Positions 44,498 through 53,297 of a DNA stretch of 64,000 nt are shown here, piece after piece. The position numbers and the translations under genes are program-made. The DNA lies in the NCBI GenBank assembly GCA_030158125.1, contig JAOATL010000024.1, positions 124,001 through 188,000 on the forward strand, given 5' to 3'. The stretch's first letter is position 1. Every line of letters begins with the position of its first letter. Under the pieces are notes generated by a model. That model did no database searches. It was not told the DNA's origin and saw only the letters and a list, made by a program, of their open reading frames with translations. This DNA comes from Limnohabitans sp. GTDB taxonomy: Bacteria > Pseudomonadota > Gammaproteobacteria > Burkholderiales > Burkholderiaceae_C.

Positions 44498-45346
44498 TTG
44501 GCAGGCAAGGTGCTGACTTTTTCAATCAAGACTTTGCAGCAGCTTGGGCGTGTTGTCCAAAGCTACGGCTTGGCTTTTGCTATTTCTTGTGGGTTGGTTG
44601 CTCCGACGGCGGTATTTGCGCAGCCGCTACTCATTAAACCCATTGCCAACGCCAAACCCGAGCGCATTTTGTTTGTTGGCAACAGTTATTTCTATTACAA
44701 CAACAGCCTTCACAACCATGTCTCCGCGCTTGTGAAGGCCGATGACGCAGCGCTGGGTGCGCGCTTGCAGTTCAAGTCTTCTACCATTGGCGGTGCTGCA
44801 CTCAATCATCACAACTTGCCGCACCTTTTAACGCCTGGTCGCATTGGTGTTGCGCAGCCTTTTCAATGGGTCGTGATGCAAGGGGGCAGTGGTGAGCCCT
44901 TGTCAGCTCAGCGGCGCGCGACCTTTCGCAAAACTGCGACAGACAACGCCGCACTGGTGCGCGCTGCCGGGGGGCAAGTTGCGCTTTACATGACGCACGC
45001 TTATGTCGAGCCACACCCAAGAGTCAACCCAAATAACGCGGTTGCCACACAGTCTATGTACGTTGACGTTGGCAACGATATCCACGCTTTGGTGATTCCT
45101 GTGGGCTTGGCGTTTGAGGTGGCCTATCAAAGATATCCCGCACTGAAGTTGCATCACCCCGATGGCACGCATCCGGGTTTGTTGGGCACGTACTTGGCAG
45201 CTTGCACCACCTATGCCACGCTTTATGGCCGATCTCCTGTAGGCAATGCGTATCGTGCCGATGGCGCTATCGATGCCGATGTGGCCTTGCAATTGCAACA
45301 GCTTGCAGACGATGTGGTGTCGCAGTTTTTTCAACACAAAACATAA
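44498..45346 (+). CDS. Secreted SGNH-hydrolase-like protein
   Basis: The frame opens with TTG immediately after the lyase stop; a GTG at 44510 is an alternative start. A signal peptide (YGLAFAISCGLVAPTAVFA) precedes the mature domain. The first block RILFVGNSYFYYNNSLHNHV places a Ser in a GNS motif, and the last block LHHPDGTHPGLLGTYLAA has the spaced Asp and His expected of a serine hydrolase of the SGNH/DUF4886 kind. Substrate is unknown. It is coupled to the lyase gene and so likely acts with it in the periplasm. Confidence 0.72.
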   Translation: MAGKVLTFSIKTLQQLGRVVQSYGLAFAISCGLVAPTAVFAQPLLIKPIANAKPERILFVGNSYFYYNNSLHNHVSALVKADDAALGARLQFKSSTIGGAALNHHNLPHLLTPGRIGVAQPFQWVVMQGGSGEPLSAQRRATFRKTATDNAALVRAAGGQVALYMTHAYVEPHPRVNPNNAVATQSMYVDVGNDIHALVIPVGLAFEVAYQRYPALKLHHPDGTHPGLLGTYLAACTTYATLYGRSPVGNAYRADGAIDADVALQLQQLADDVVSQFFQHKT

Positions 45347-45355
45347 ACTTTTCAA

Positions 45356-46105
45356 ATGACTGATCGCTTTAACGCAAAACTTTTGCACTTGCTGTTGGCA
45401 TGTGTCATGGTGGTGGGCTTGCAAGCTTGTAGTCATTTGCCGTCCAAGCCAGTGGCCACCAACGCCTCCTCAACAACATCAGCAGTCTGGCAGCCCGAAG
45501 ATCAAATGGCCTGGGAGCGCGTCAGAATTCCGGGCAAAGTGGCCACGCAGTATTCGGTGGTCAAGGTGAGCAACCGAAGTACCTTGAAGGCCACCGCACA
45601 ATCATCGGCCAGCATGTTGCGCAAAGATTTGCGCATTGAGCCCACACAATTGGGGCAGCTGGGCTTCTCTTGGCAAGTGCAGTCGCTGATTGAGACTGCC
45701 GACATGGCGCTACGCGACCAAGACGATTCGCCGGTCCGCTTGGTTTTGGCGTTTGACGGCGATCGCAACCGGTTCTCTGCAAAAAATGCCATGCTGAGTG
45801 AGCTGTCGCATGCCGTCACGGGTCAACCCATGCCCTACGCAACCCTGATGTACGTCTGGTGCAACAAACGGCCTGTGGGTTCCGTCATTGAAAACCCCCG
45901 AACCGATCGAATCCGAAAAATGGTGATTGAATCTGGCGAAAGTCGATTGGGTCAGTGGCTGTCTTATGAGCGTAACATCAGGGCAGACTTTGAAAAAGCC
46001 TTTGGCGAGCCACCAGGCGCGCTCATCGGCATTGGTTTGATGACCGACAGTGACAACACCCGCAGTCATGCGCAGGCATGGTATGGCGCCATTCAATTGA
46101 AGTAG
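45356..46105 (+). CDS. DUF3047 lipoprotein
   Basis: A 249-residue protein with a lipoprotein signal (LLHLLLACVMVVGLQAC; the lipobox Cys is residue 25). The body has DUF3047 features: LGFSWQVQSLIETADM, DSPVRLVLAFDGDR, ATLMYVWCNKRPVGSVIENP and GIGLMTDSDNT. The function of the family is not known; members are envelope proteins. It starts 9 bp after the SGNH-like gene and closes a three-gene run of exported proteins. Confidence 0.85.
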   Translation: MTDRFNAKLLHLLLACVMVVGLQACSHLPSKPVATNASSTTSAVWQPEDQMAWERVRIPGKVATQYSVVKVSNRSTLKATAQSSASMLRKDLRIEPTQLGQLGFSWQVQSLIETADMALRDQDDSPVRLVLAFDGDRNRFSAKNAMLSELSHAVTGQPMPYATLMYVWCNKRPVGSVIENPRTDRIRKMVIESGESRLGQWLSYERNIRADFEKAFGEPPGALIGIGLMTDSDNTRSHAQAWYGAIQLK

Positions 46106-46224
46106 CCTTGCCTGCTGTGACGCACCTCTGTTTTTCGGGTCGGCGTGCCCCAAAGTGGGGAATTCCCTCTGGCCAATTCAGGCCTGTTTGTTGCATAGTT
46201 ATGGCTTAGTTTTTAGGGAAGCGA

Positions 46225-47205
46225 ATGTTTGCTTTTGTCATTCAACGCCTTGTTCAGGCGATCTTGGTCATGGTCTCGGTCGCATTCATTGCGTTCTTGC
46301 TGTTTCAGTATGTGGGCGACCCCGTTTTGTTCATGTTGGGGCAAGACGCCACGGCCGATCAAATCGATGCCTTGCGCAAAGATTTAGGCTTAGACCAACC
46401 CTTTGTGGTGCAGTTTGGCCATTTTCTGCTCAATGCGGCGCAAGGTGATTTCGGCATCAGTTTGCGCCAAGGTGCCAAAGTGTCGCAATTGATCGCCGAG
46501 CGTTTTCCGGCCACCTTAGAGTTGGCGCTGATTGCGGCTGGCATGGCGCTGTGCCTGGGCATTCCGATGGGCGTGTATGCGGCCCTCAAGCGCGGCACGT
46601 TTGGCAGTCAATTGCTCATGACCCTGTCGTTGCTGGGTGTGTCGCTGCCCACCTTTCTCATTGGCATTCTGTTGATTTTGTTCTTTGCTGTGTTGCTGGG
46701 CTGGTTTCCCAGTTTTGGCCGCGGTGAGGTGGTCAAGTTGGGTTGGTGGAGCACAGGCTTGCTCACCGCCAAAGGTTGGCACCACATTGTCTTGCCCGCA
46801 CTCACCTTGACGGTGTTCCAGCTGACCCTCATCATGCGTTTGGTGCGCGCCGAAATGCTGGAAGTGCTGCGCACCGACTACATCAAGTTTGCCCGTGCGC
46901 GTGGCTTGTCCAATCGTGCCATTCACTTTGGCCACGCCCTTAAAAACACCTTGGTGCCTGTGATGACCATCACGGGTCTGCAATTGGGTGGCCTCATTGC
47001 ATTTGCCATCATCACTGAAACAGTTTTTCAGTGGCCGGGCATGGGATTGTTGTTCATTCAAGCGGTCACGTTTGCTGACATTCCCGTCATGGCGGCCTAT
47101 TTGTGCCTCATTGCCTTGATTTTTGTGGTGATCAATCTGATTGTTGACTTGTTGTACTTTGCCGTGGACCCGCGCTTGCGTGTGGGCAAGGCGGGAGGGC
47201 ATTGA
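46225..47205 (+). CDS. Peptide-type ABC transporter permease, DppB class
   Basis: The 326-residue permease starts with MFAFVIQRLVQAILVMVSVA and has six membrane helices. The ATPase-contact loop is EMLEVLRTDYIKFARARGLSNRAIHFGHALKN. AGGGA precedes the ATG by 6 bases. With the DppC-class permease and two ATPases downstream it forms an importer for di/oligopeptides or related compounds. The stop overlaps the next gene by 4 bp. Confidence 0.94.
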   Translation: MFAFVIQRLVQAILVMVSVAFIAFLLFQYVGDPVLFMLGQDATADQIDALRKDLGLDQPFVVQFGHFLLNAAQGDFGISLRQGAKVSQLIAERFPATLELALIAAGMALCLGIPMGVYAALKRGTFGSQLLMTLSLLGVSLPTFLIGILLILFFAVLLGWFPSFGRGEVVKLGWWSTGLLTAKGWHHIVLPALTLTVFQLTLIMRLVRAEMLEVLRTDYIKFARARGLSNRAIHFGHALKNTLVPVMTITGLQLGGLIAFAIITETVFQWPGMGLLFIQAVTFADIPVMAAYLCLIALIFVVINLIVDLLYFAVDPRLRVGKAGGH

Positions 47206-48494
47206 GCATGTTGCGCAGCAGTGCATTGAACACAAGCGAGGCCCTACCCGAAGGGCAGGGCGCCACTTTGAAAAATGCTTTGGCACAGGGACGGGCCTTC
47301 GCACACATTGCCAAATTTCACCCAGAGCTCACAGCGTTTCGACGTGATTTGCACGCCAACCCCGAGTTGGGCTTTGAGGAAATTTACACCTCCGCCCGCG
47401 TCATTGAAGCTTTGAAGGTGTCTGGCGTGGACGCCATTCACACGGGCATCGGCAAAACAGGTGTGGTGGCTTTGGTGCATGGCCAGGGCCGCAGTGCACA
47501 AAATCCGGGGCGCATGATTGGCCTGCGCGCCGACATGGATGCCCTGCCTTTGCCGGAGCACAACGACAGCATTTGGAAATCAAAAAATGCCGGACTCATG
47601 CACGCGTGTGGTCACGATGGGCACACGGCCATGTTGCTGGGTGCCGCGCGCTATTTGGCCGAGACGCGTCTGTTTGACGGCACGGCCGTGTTGATTTTTC
47701 AACCGGGTGAAGAAGGATATGCCGGTGCGCGCGCCATGATGGAAGATGGCTTGTTTGACCGTTTTCCTTGCGAGCAAGTCTACGCACAGCACAATTCGCC
47801 CGACACGCCGCTGGGCGTGATCGGTGTCACGCCTGGCCCTATGCAAGCCGCTGCCGACACCATCCGCATTCACATCACAGGCAAAGGCGGCCACGGCGCC
47901 CGTCCGCACCAATCGGTCGATCCAGTTTTGGTGGCTGCGCACATCATCACGGCGGCCCAAAGCATCGTGTCGCGCAACTTGTCTGCGTTTGATCAAGCGG
48001 TCATCAGCATTTGCGCCATGCAAGCAGGGCACCCCACGGCCACCAGTGTCATTCCGGGTGAGGCCACATTGGTGGGCACCGTGCGCACGTACAACGCGGT
48101 GGTGCAGCAAACCATTGAAGACCGTTTACGCCACTTGTGCGAATCGGTGGCCCATGGTTTTGGGGCCACGGCCCAACTTACCTACACACGCGGTTATCCG
48201 GCCACAGTTAACACGGTGCCAGAAGCCAACTTTGCAGCCGATGTGGCCACCACCTTGGTGGGGGTTGATCGGGTCTGGCGCAACATGCCGCCCAGCATGG
48301 GCGCAGAAGATTTCTCTTTCATGTTGCAGGCCAAGCCAGGTGCTTATTTGCGCGTGGGGCAAGGGGCCATCGATGGGCCAGGCCCCCATCCCTTGCACAA
48401 CAGCCGCTACGATTTCAACGATGCCATTTTGCCCTTAGGCGCAGCTTTGCACGCCAGCCTGGTGGAGCACGCTTTGCCCCTCTTGGACGCCTAA
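47202..48494 (+). CDS. M20-family amidohydrolase (hippurate-hydrolase type)
   Basis: A 430-residue M20D metallopeptidase. Metal-binding and catalytic residues are clear: GLRADMDALP, HACGHDGHTA, FQPGEEGYAGA, and the C-terminal His in GPHPLHNSRYDFND; the dimerisation domain begins near VTPGPMQAAADTIRIHITGK. Such enzymes hydrolyse N-acyl amino acids, indole amides or peptides in the cytoplasm. Its start overlaps the DppB-class stop, so enzyme and transporter are translationally coupled. This suggests the imported molecule is its substrate. Confidence 0.93.
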   Translation: MSMLRSSALNTSEALPEGQGATLKNALAQGRAFAHIAKFHPELTAFRRDLHANPELGFEEIYTSARVIEALKVSGVDAIHTGIGKTGVVALVHGQGRSAQNPGRMIGLRADMDALPLPEHNDSIWKSKNAGLMHACGHDGHTAMLLGAARYLAETRLFDGTAVLIFQPGEEGYAGARAMMEDGLFDRFPCEQVYAQHNSPDTPLGVIGVTPGPMQAAADTIRIHITGKGGHGARPHQSVDPVLVAAHIITAAQSIVSRNLSAFDQAVISICAMQAGHPTATSVIPGEATLVGTVRTYNAVVQQTIEDRLRHLCESVAHGFGATAQLTYTRGYPATVNTVPEANFAADVATTLVGVDRVWRNMPPSMGAEDFSFMLQAKPGAYLRVGQGAIDGPGPHPLHNSRYDFNDAILPLGAALHASLVEHALPLLDA

Positions 48495-48537
48495 GCCATT
48501 GGCCTCCCAGACACCTATTCAGAAAGATTCAGACGGC

Positions 48538-49449
48538 ATGTCCAATCCCATTTCTCGTTGGCTTAACACCGATGTTGGCTACAGTTTCAAGCAGTCCAAA
48601 ACGGCCATGGTGGCGGCTGGCATTGCATTTTTGTTCATATTTTGCGCGGTCTTTGCCAAGTGGGTCGCGCCCTACAACCCGTTCGATGCGGCCAGTTTGG
48701 AGTTGATGGACGCGCGCTTGCCCCCCGCATGGTCACCAGAAGGTTCGGCCAAATATTTGCTGGGCACCGATGATCAAGGTCGCGACATTTTGTCGGCGTT
48801 GATGTACGGCACACGAATCTCTTTGGTGGTGGGTTTTGCGTCTGTCATTGTGTCTTTGGTGGTGGGCGTAGGTTTGGGTTTGATCGCTGGCTTCCGTGGT
48901 GGGTGGATCGATGCCTTCCTCATGCGCGTGTGCGATGTGATGTTGTCCTTCCCTGCCATTTTGGTGGCCTTGCTCATCGCCGGTGTAGGCCGAGCCATGT
49001 TTCCCAATGCAGACGATTCGTTGGCATTTGGGGTGTTGATCATTTCTATTTCGCTCACGGGGTGGGTGCAATATGCCCGCACCGTGCGCGGCACCACCTT
49101 GGTCGAGCGCAACAAAGAGTATGTGCAAGCTGCGCGCGTGACGGGCGTGGCGCCACTGCGCATCATGATTCGCCATGTGCTACCCAACGTTTTGGGGCCC
49201 GTCACGGTGTTGGCCACCATTCAAGTGGCGGCCGCCATCATCATTGAGGCCACGCTGTCCTTCTTGGGCGTGGGCGTGCCGCCCACATCGCCGTCGCTTG
49301 GTACCCTCATTCGCATTGGCAATGACTTCTTGTTCTCCGGCGAATGGTGGATCACCATTTTCCCGGGCGTGACCTTGGTGCTCATTGCCTTGTCTGTGAA
49401 CTTGCTGGGCGATTGGCTGCGCGATGCCTTGAACCCCCGTTTGCGTTGA
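48538..49449 (+). CDS. Peptide-type ABC transporter permease, DppC class
   Basis: The protein has 303 residues from the ATG at 48538 (MSNPISRWLNTDVGYSFKQS). There is an N-terminal OppC-type segment and six membrane helices; the ATPase contact loop is TLVERNKEYVQAARVTGVAP. The region LLGTDDQGRDILSALMYGTR is diagnostic of DppC. It is 44 bp after the M20 gene in the same operon. Confidence 0.94.
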   Translation: MSNPISRWLNTDVGYSFKQSKTAMVAAGIAFLFIFCAVFAKWVAPYNPFDAASLELMDARLPPAWSPEGSAKYLLGTDDQGRDILSALMYGTRISLVVGFASVIVSLVVGVGLGLIAGFRGGWIDAFLMRVCDVMLSFPAILVALLIAGVGRAMFPNADDSLAFGVLIISISLTGWVQYARTVRGTTLVERNKEYVQAARVTGVAPLRIMIRHVLPNVLGPVTVLATIQVAAAIIIEATLSFLGVGVPPTSPSLGTLIRIGNDFLFSGEWWITIFPGVTLVLIALSVNLLGDWLRDALNPRLR

Positions 49450-49474
49450 GCACGAATTCCCTTTTTAGGTTGTC

Positions 49475-50473
49475 ATGAGTCTTTTACAAGTTAAAAATTT
49501 GATCGTGGAGTTTCCAAGCCGGCACGGCACCTTGCGTGCCCTGGACGAAATTTCATTTGAAATTGCCCCCGGAGAAATTTTGGGCGTGGTGGGTGAGTCT
49601 GGTGCAGGCAAGTCCCTGACGGGTGCGTCCATCATTGGTTTGCTCGAGCCGCCAGGCCGCGTGGCCAGTGGTGAAATTTTGTTGCAAGGTCAGCGCATTG
49701 ACAATCTGAACAACGACCAAATGCGCAGCATTCGCGGTCGCAAAATTGGCGCTATTTTTCAAGACCCGCTAACGTCTCTCAACCCGTTGTACTCGGTGGG
49801 CAAGCAATTGGTTGAAACCATTCAAGCCCACTTGCCGGTGTCCGATCAAGAAGCCCGGCAACGCGCCATTGCCTTGTTGCAAGACACGGGCATTCCGGCA
49901 GCTGCAGAGCGCATCGACCATTACCCACACCAGTTCTCGGGCGGCATGCGTCAGCGTGTGGTCATTGCCTTGGCGCTTGCGGCCGAGCCGCAACTGATTG
50001 TGGCCGATGAACCCACCACCGCCTTGGATGTGTCGATCCAAGCGCAGATCATCAGCTTGCTGAAAAACATTTGTAAACAACGTGGCGCTGCCGTGATGCT
50101 GATCACGCACGACATGGGGGTGATCGCCGAAACCTGCGACCGTGTGGCGGTCATGTACGCTGGCCGCATTGTGGAGGTTGGCCCTGTGCACCAAGTGATC
50201 AATCACCCTGAGCATCCCTACACTGCCGGCTTGATGGCTTCTATTCCAGACATGGAAGTAGACCGAGAACGCCTGAACCAAATTGATGGCGCCATGCCGC
50301 GCCTCAACGCCATTCCCAAAGGCTGCGCTTTCAACCCCCGCTGCACGAAAGTGTTTGAGCGTTGCAAACAAGAAAGGCCTGAATTGACCCAGGTGACCCA
50401 GTTTGATCAAAGTGGTCAGACGCATGTGGCGTGCTGGTTACAAAGCAACACAACAGCGGAGGCTGTGCGATGA
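49475..50473 (+). CDS. Peptide-type ABC transporter ATPase, DppD class
   Basis: A 332-residue ATP-binding protein with Walker A GESGAGKS, signature FSGGMRQRV, Walker B LIVADEPTTALD and the oligopeptide-transporter C-terminal domain (GCAFNPRCTKVFERC), whose cysteines can hold an iron-sulfur cluster in some members. It energises import together with the DppF-class partner; its stop overlaps that gene's start by 4 bp. Confidence 0.95.
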   Translation: MSLLQVKNLIVEFPSRHGTLRALDEISFEIAPGEILGVVGESGAGKSLTGASIIGLLEPPGRVASGEILLQGQRIDNLNNDQMRSIRGRKIGAIFQDPLTSLNPLYSVGKQLVETIQAHLPVSDQEARQRAIALLQDTGIPAAAERIDHYPHQFSGGMRQRVVIALALAAEPQLIVADEPTTALDVSIQAQIISLLKNICKQRGAAVMLITHDMGVIAETCDRVAVMYAGRIVEVGPVHQVINHPEHPYTAGLMASIPDMEVDRERLNQIDGAMPRLNAIPKGCAFNPRCTKVFERCKQERPELTQVTQFDQSGQTHVACWLQSNTTAEAVR

Positions 50474-51489
50474 GCCAACACAATGCATCTTCAGCCCAAC
50501 AGCCTCTGGTGGTTGCGCACGATTTGGCCAAAACTTTCGATGTGTCTGCGCCGTGGCTTAGTCGCGTCCTTGAGCGCAAGCCGCGTCAACTTCTGCGTGC
50601 GGTGGATGGCGTCAGTTTTGAAATTGAGCGTGGCAAAACATTGGCGCTGGTGGGTGAGTCCGGTTGTGGCAAAAGTACCGTGGCACGCTTGTTGGTGGGC
50701 CTGTACGAGCCAACGCGCGGCGGCCTGACCTTTGATGGCGAAGACGCACATGCGGCTTTTAAATCGAATGACGCCAAAGCCATGCGCAAGCGCATTCAAA
50801 TGATTTTTCAAGACCCCTACGCCAGTTTGAATCCGCGCTGGACGGTTGAAGCCATTGTGGGCGAACCTTTGAAAGAACACGGCTTGATTCAAGACGCGCA
50901 AGAACTCAAAGCCCGCGTGGCCGAGTTGTTGCAGTCTGTCGGTTTGTCTGCGCTTGACATGGTCAAGTACCCGCACCAATTCTCGGGCGGTCAACGACAG
51001 CGCATTTCGATTGCCCGCGCATTGGCCACAGCCCCCGAGTTTTTGGTCTGCGACGAGCCTACGTCGGCTTTGGACGTGAGTGTGCAAGCGCAAGTGCTCA
51101 ACATCATGAAAGATTTGCAGCGCGAGCGGGGCCTGACGTATTTGTTCATCTCGCACAACTTGGCGGTGGTGCGCCATGTGAGCGACAACGTGGGCGTGAT
51201 GTACCTGGGTCAATTGGTCGAGTTGGCCGACAAACAGACCTTGTTCAGCAATCCACAACATCCTTACACGCGCATGTTGCTCGATGCCATTCCCAAAATG
51301 AAAGACACCGGCCGTTCGCGCACACCTGTGCAGGGCGAGGTGCCCAATCCGCTCAACCCGCCACCGGGTTGCAGCTTCAATCCGCGTTGCCCTTTGGCCA
51401 ATGCGCGTTGCAAAACTGAACGCCCTGTGCTGAAGAGCATCAACGGCATCAAGATTGCCTGCCATGCGGTAGAAGAAGGGCGTCACTGA
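50470..51489 (+). CDS. Peptide-type ABC transporter ATPase, DppF class
   Basis: This protein has 339 residues from the ATG at 50470. Walker A GESGCGKST, signature FSGGQRQRI, Walker B FLVCDEPTSALD and C-terminal GCSFNPRCPLANARC are all present. It is the second ATPase of the importer. The operon ends here at a bidirectional terminator that faces the binding-protein gene. Confidence 0.95.
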   Translation: MSQHNASSAQQPLVVAHDLAKTFDVSAPWLSRVLERKPRQLLRAVDGVSFEIERGKTLALVGESGCGKSTVARLLVGLYEPTRGGLTFDGEDAHAAFKSNDAKAMRKRIQMIFQDPYASLNPRWTVEAIVGEPLKEHGLIQDAQELKARVAELLQSVGLSALDMVKYPHQFSGGQRQRISIARALATAPEFLVCDEPTSALDVSVQAQVLNIMKDLQRERGLTYLFISHNLAVVRHVSDNVGVMYLGQLVELADKQTLFSNPQHPYTRMLLDAIPKMKDTGRSRTPVQGEVPNPLNPPPGCSFNPRCPLANARCKTERPVLKSINGIKIACHAVEEGRH

Positions 51490-51511
51490 CGCGCCGTTGT
51501 ACCCTTCAAAA

Positions 51512-51539
51512 AAAAGAGGCTCCATGAGGAGCCTCTTTT
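51512..51539. terminator. Bidirectional terminator between the ABC operon and its binding protein
   Basis: A perfect 12-bp stem, AAAAGAGGCTCC and GGAGCCTCTTTT, surrounds an ATGA loop, with an A-run on one side and T-run on the other. It sits between convergent genes and can end transcription in both directions. Confidence 0.93.
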
Positions 51540-51558
51540 GGTTTGAGAGAACCAACGA

Positions 51559-53151
51559 TCAGTTGACTGTGACGTAGTACATCTTGGGCGCATCGTTGGA
51601 GTTGTGCGTCATGGTGACGTTTTTCTTCATGGCCCATGGGCGCATTTGATGGTGCAAGGGGATGTACAACACCTCATCGCGTGTGATGGTCAAAGCTTCT
51701 TTGATCATGGCATCGCGTTTGGTTTTGTCGATTTCTGTTTTCATCGCCTCAACCAACGCATCCACTTTGGCGTTGCTGATTTTGGAGAAGTTGAAGCTGC
51801 CGTCTGCGCCTTTGGTGCGCGTCATGACCAATGACTGCAAAGAGTACTGTGCGTCATAAGTGGCCACACCCCAGCCCAACAAGTAAGCGCTGGTGTCAAA
51901 GTTTTGAACCTTGGCAATGAAGGGGCCAAAGTTAACGGCATTGAGTTTGGCTTTGACGCCAATCTTGGCCCACATGTTGACCACGGCTTGGCAAACTTCT
52001 TCGTCGTTCACGTAGCGGTTGTTGGGGCAATCGAGGGTGAACTCCATGCCATTGGGGTAGCCGGCTTCAGCCAACAACTTCTTGGCACCTTCCAGGTCGG
52101 CGGCAGGTACTTTGTCCATATCGGCCGAGTAACCGTTGACACCAGGTGCCACGATCAGGCTGGCGGGAATGGACAGACCGCGCATGATGCTGCGCTGAAT
52201 GGCGGCACGGTCGATGGACATGTTGAGCGCTTTGCGAACACGAACGTCTTTGAAGAAGTTCTTGCCCTTTTGGCCGTATTTCAACTCATCGCTGCCCAAG
52301 TCAAGGCCCAAGAAGATGGTGCGAACTTCGGGGCCATCAAGCACGGACAGGGTGGAGGTGCCGCGCAAACGAGCCACGTCTTGTGTTGGCAAGTCAGTGA
52401 CTGCGTCGACGTTGCCAGCCAACAAGGCGGCAATGCGTGTGGGATCGGATTTGATGGGGGTGTAGATCACGTCGGTCACGTTGCCTTGCAACTTGTCCCA
52501 CCAATTTTTGTTGGCGGTCATGACCAGTTTTTGGTCGGGTTGCCATTCTTTGACAACGTAGGGGCCGGTGCCATTGGTGTTGTTGGATGCAAAGGTAACT
52601 TCTTTGGCCTTGTAGTCTTGAACTTTTTCAGACTTGTTTTTAACCGACCATGATTTGCTCATGATGAGGAACAAGGTGAAATTGTTCAACATGGTGGGGT
52701 TGGGTTTGTCCAACAAAACATCCACTGTGAAATCGTCTACCTTTTTGATTTCTTTCACACCGCCCACATAGATGCCCATGGTGCCTTGTGGCTGACGAAT
52801 GCGGTCGAATGAGAACAAAACGTCGTCGGCGGTGAAGGCCGAGCCGTCATTGAACTTCACACCTTTGCGCAAGTTAAAGCGCACAGTGGTGGGGTTCACA
52901 TTAGACCAGCTGGTGGCCAGTGAGGGTTCAATTTTGTAGTTCTTGTCGTAGCGAACCAGGCCTTCGTAGGTATGGCCCACGATGTTGTTGGTGGTTGCGT
53001 GATTTTGTGAGTGAGGGTCAAGCGTCAAAATGTCGTTTTGAGCAGCCCATTTGATTTCGGCGGCTTGGGCGGTTGTGACACCCATCAGTGAGGCCGATAC
53101 GCCAATCGCCAACGTCAGTAGGCGAGAGGTTTTGAGGAAGCGTTGATACAT
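51559..53151 (-). CDS. Peptide-type ABC transporter substrate-binding protein (family 5)
   Basis: The 530-residue periplasmic protein has a signal peptide (LTLAIGVSASLMGVTTAQAA) and mature start EIKWAAQNDILTLDPHSQNH. Family-5 features include NNIVGHTYEGLVRYDKNYKI, the FNLRKGVKFNDGSAFTADD motif and MFTLDCPNNRYVNDEE-like region near residue 375. It is convergent with the transporter operon and almost surely serves it. A palindrome lies 20 bp upstream of the start. Confidence 0.94.
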   Translation of the reverse strand: MYQRFLKTSRLLTLAIGVSASLMGVTTAQAAEIKWAAQNDILTLDPHSQNHATTNNIVGHTYEGLVRYDKNYKIEPSLATSWSNVNPTTVRFNLRKGVKFNDGSAFTADDVLFSFDRIRQPQGTMGIYVGGVKEIKKVDDFTVDVLLDKPNPTMLNNFTLFLIMSKSWSVKNKSEKVQDYKAKEVTFASNNTNGTGPYVVKEWQPDQKLVMTANKNWWDKLQGNVTDVIYTPIKSDPTRIAALLAGNVDAVTDLPTQDVARLRGTSTLSVLDGPEVRTIFLGLDLGSDELKYGQKGKNFFKDVRVRKALNMSIDRAAIQRSIMRGLSIPASLIVAPGVNGYSADMDKVPAADLEGAKKLLAEAGYPNGMEFTLDCPNNRYVNDEEVCQAVVNMWAKIGVKAKLNAVNFGPFIAKVQNFDTSAYLLGWGVATYDAQYSLQSLVMTRTKGADGSFNFSKISNAKVDALVEAMKTEIDKTKRDAMIKEALTITRDEVLYIPLHHQMRPWAMKKNVTMTHNSNDAPKMYYVTVN

Positions 53152-53171
53152 GCTAAATCCTGTCTAAGTTA

Positions 53172-53186
53172 AATGACCAGGTCATT
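53172..53186. promoter_or_regulatory. Palindrome upstream of the binding-protein gene
   Basis: AATGACC and GGTCATT are perfect inverted arms around a single A, 20 bp upstream of the binding-protein ATG on the minus strand. Its position near the promoter suggests an operator. No regulator gene lies next to it. Confidence 0.55.
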
Positions 53187-53297
53187 CTAGGGGAGGGCGG
53201 CCCCACCTCGCAAGACAAATCAGGGTTATTGCCAAGTACGACAAAAAGTCATATTCTGAGCACTGATCAGTTTTTTGAATGTCTGGGTGAATGTCCT

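Noticed and set aside
46179..46195. Sigma-54-like element (GG, ten bases, GC, then A) upstream of the ABC permease
   Set aside because: Only the GG/GC spacing and TTGCA fit; several consensus positions are wrong and no enhancer-binding protein gene is near.
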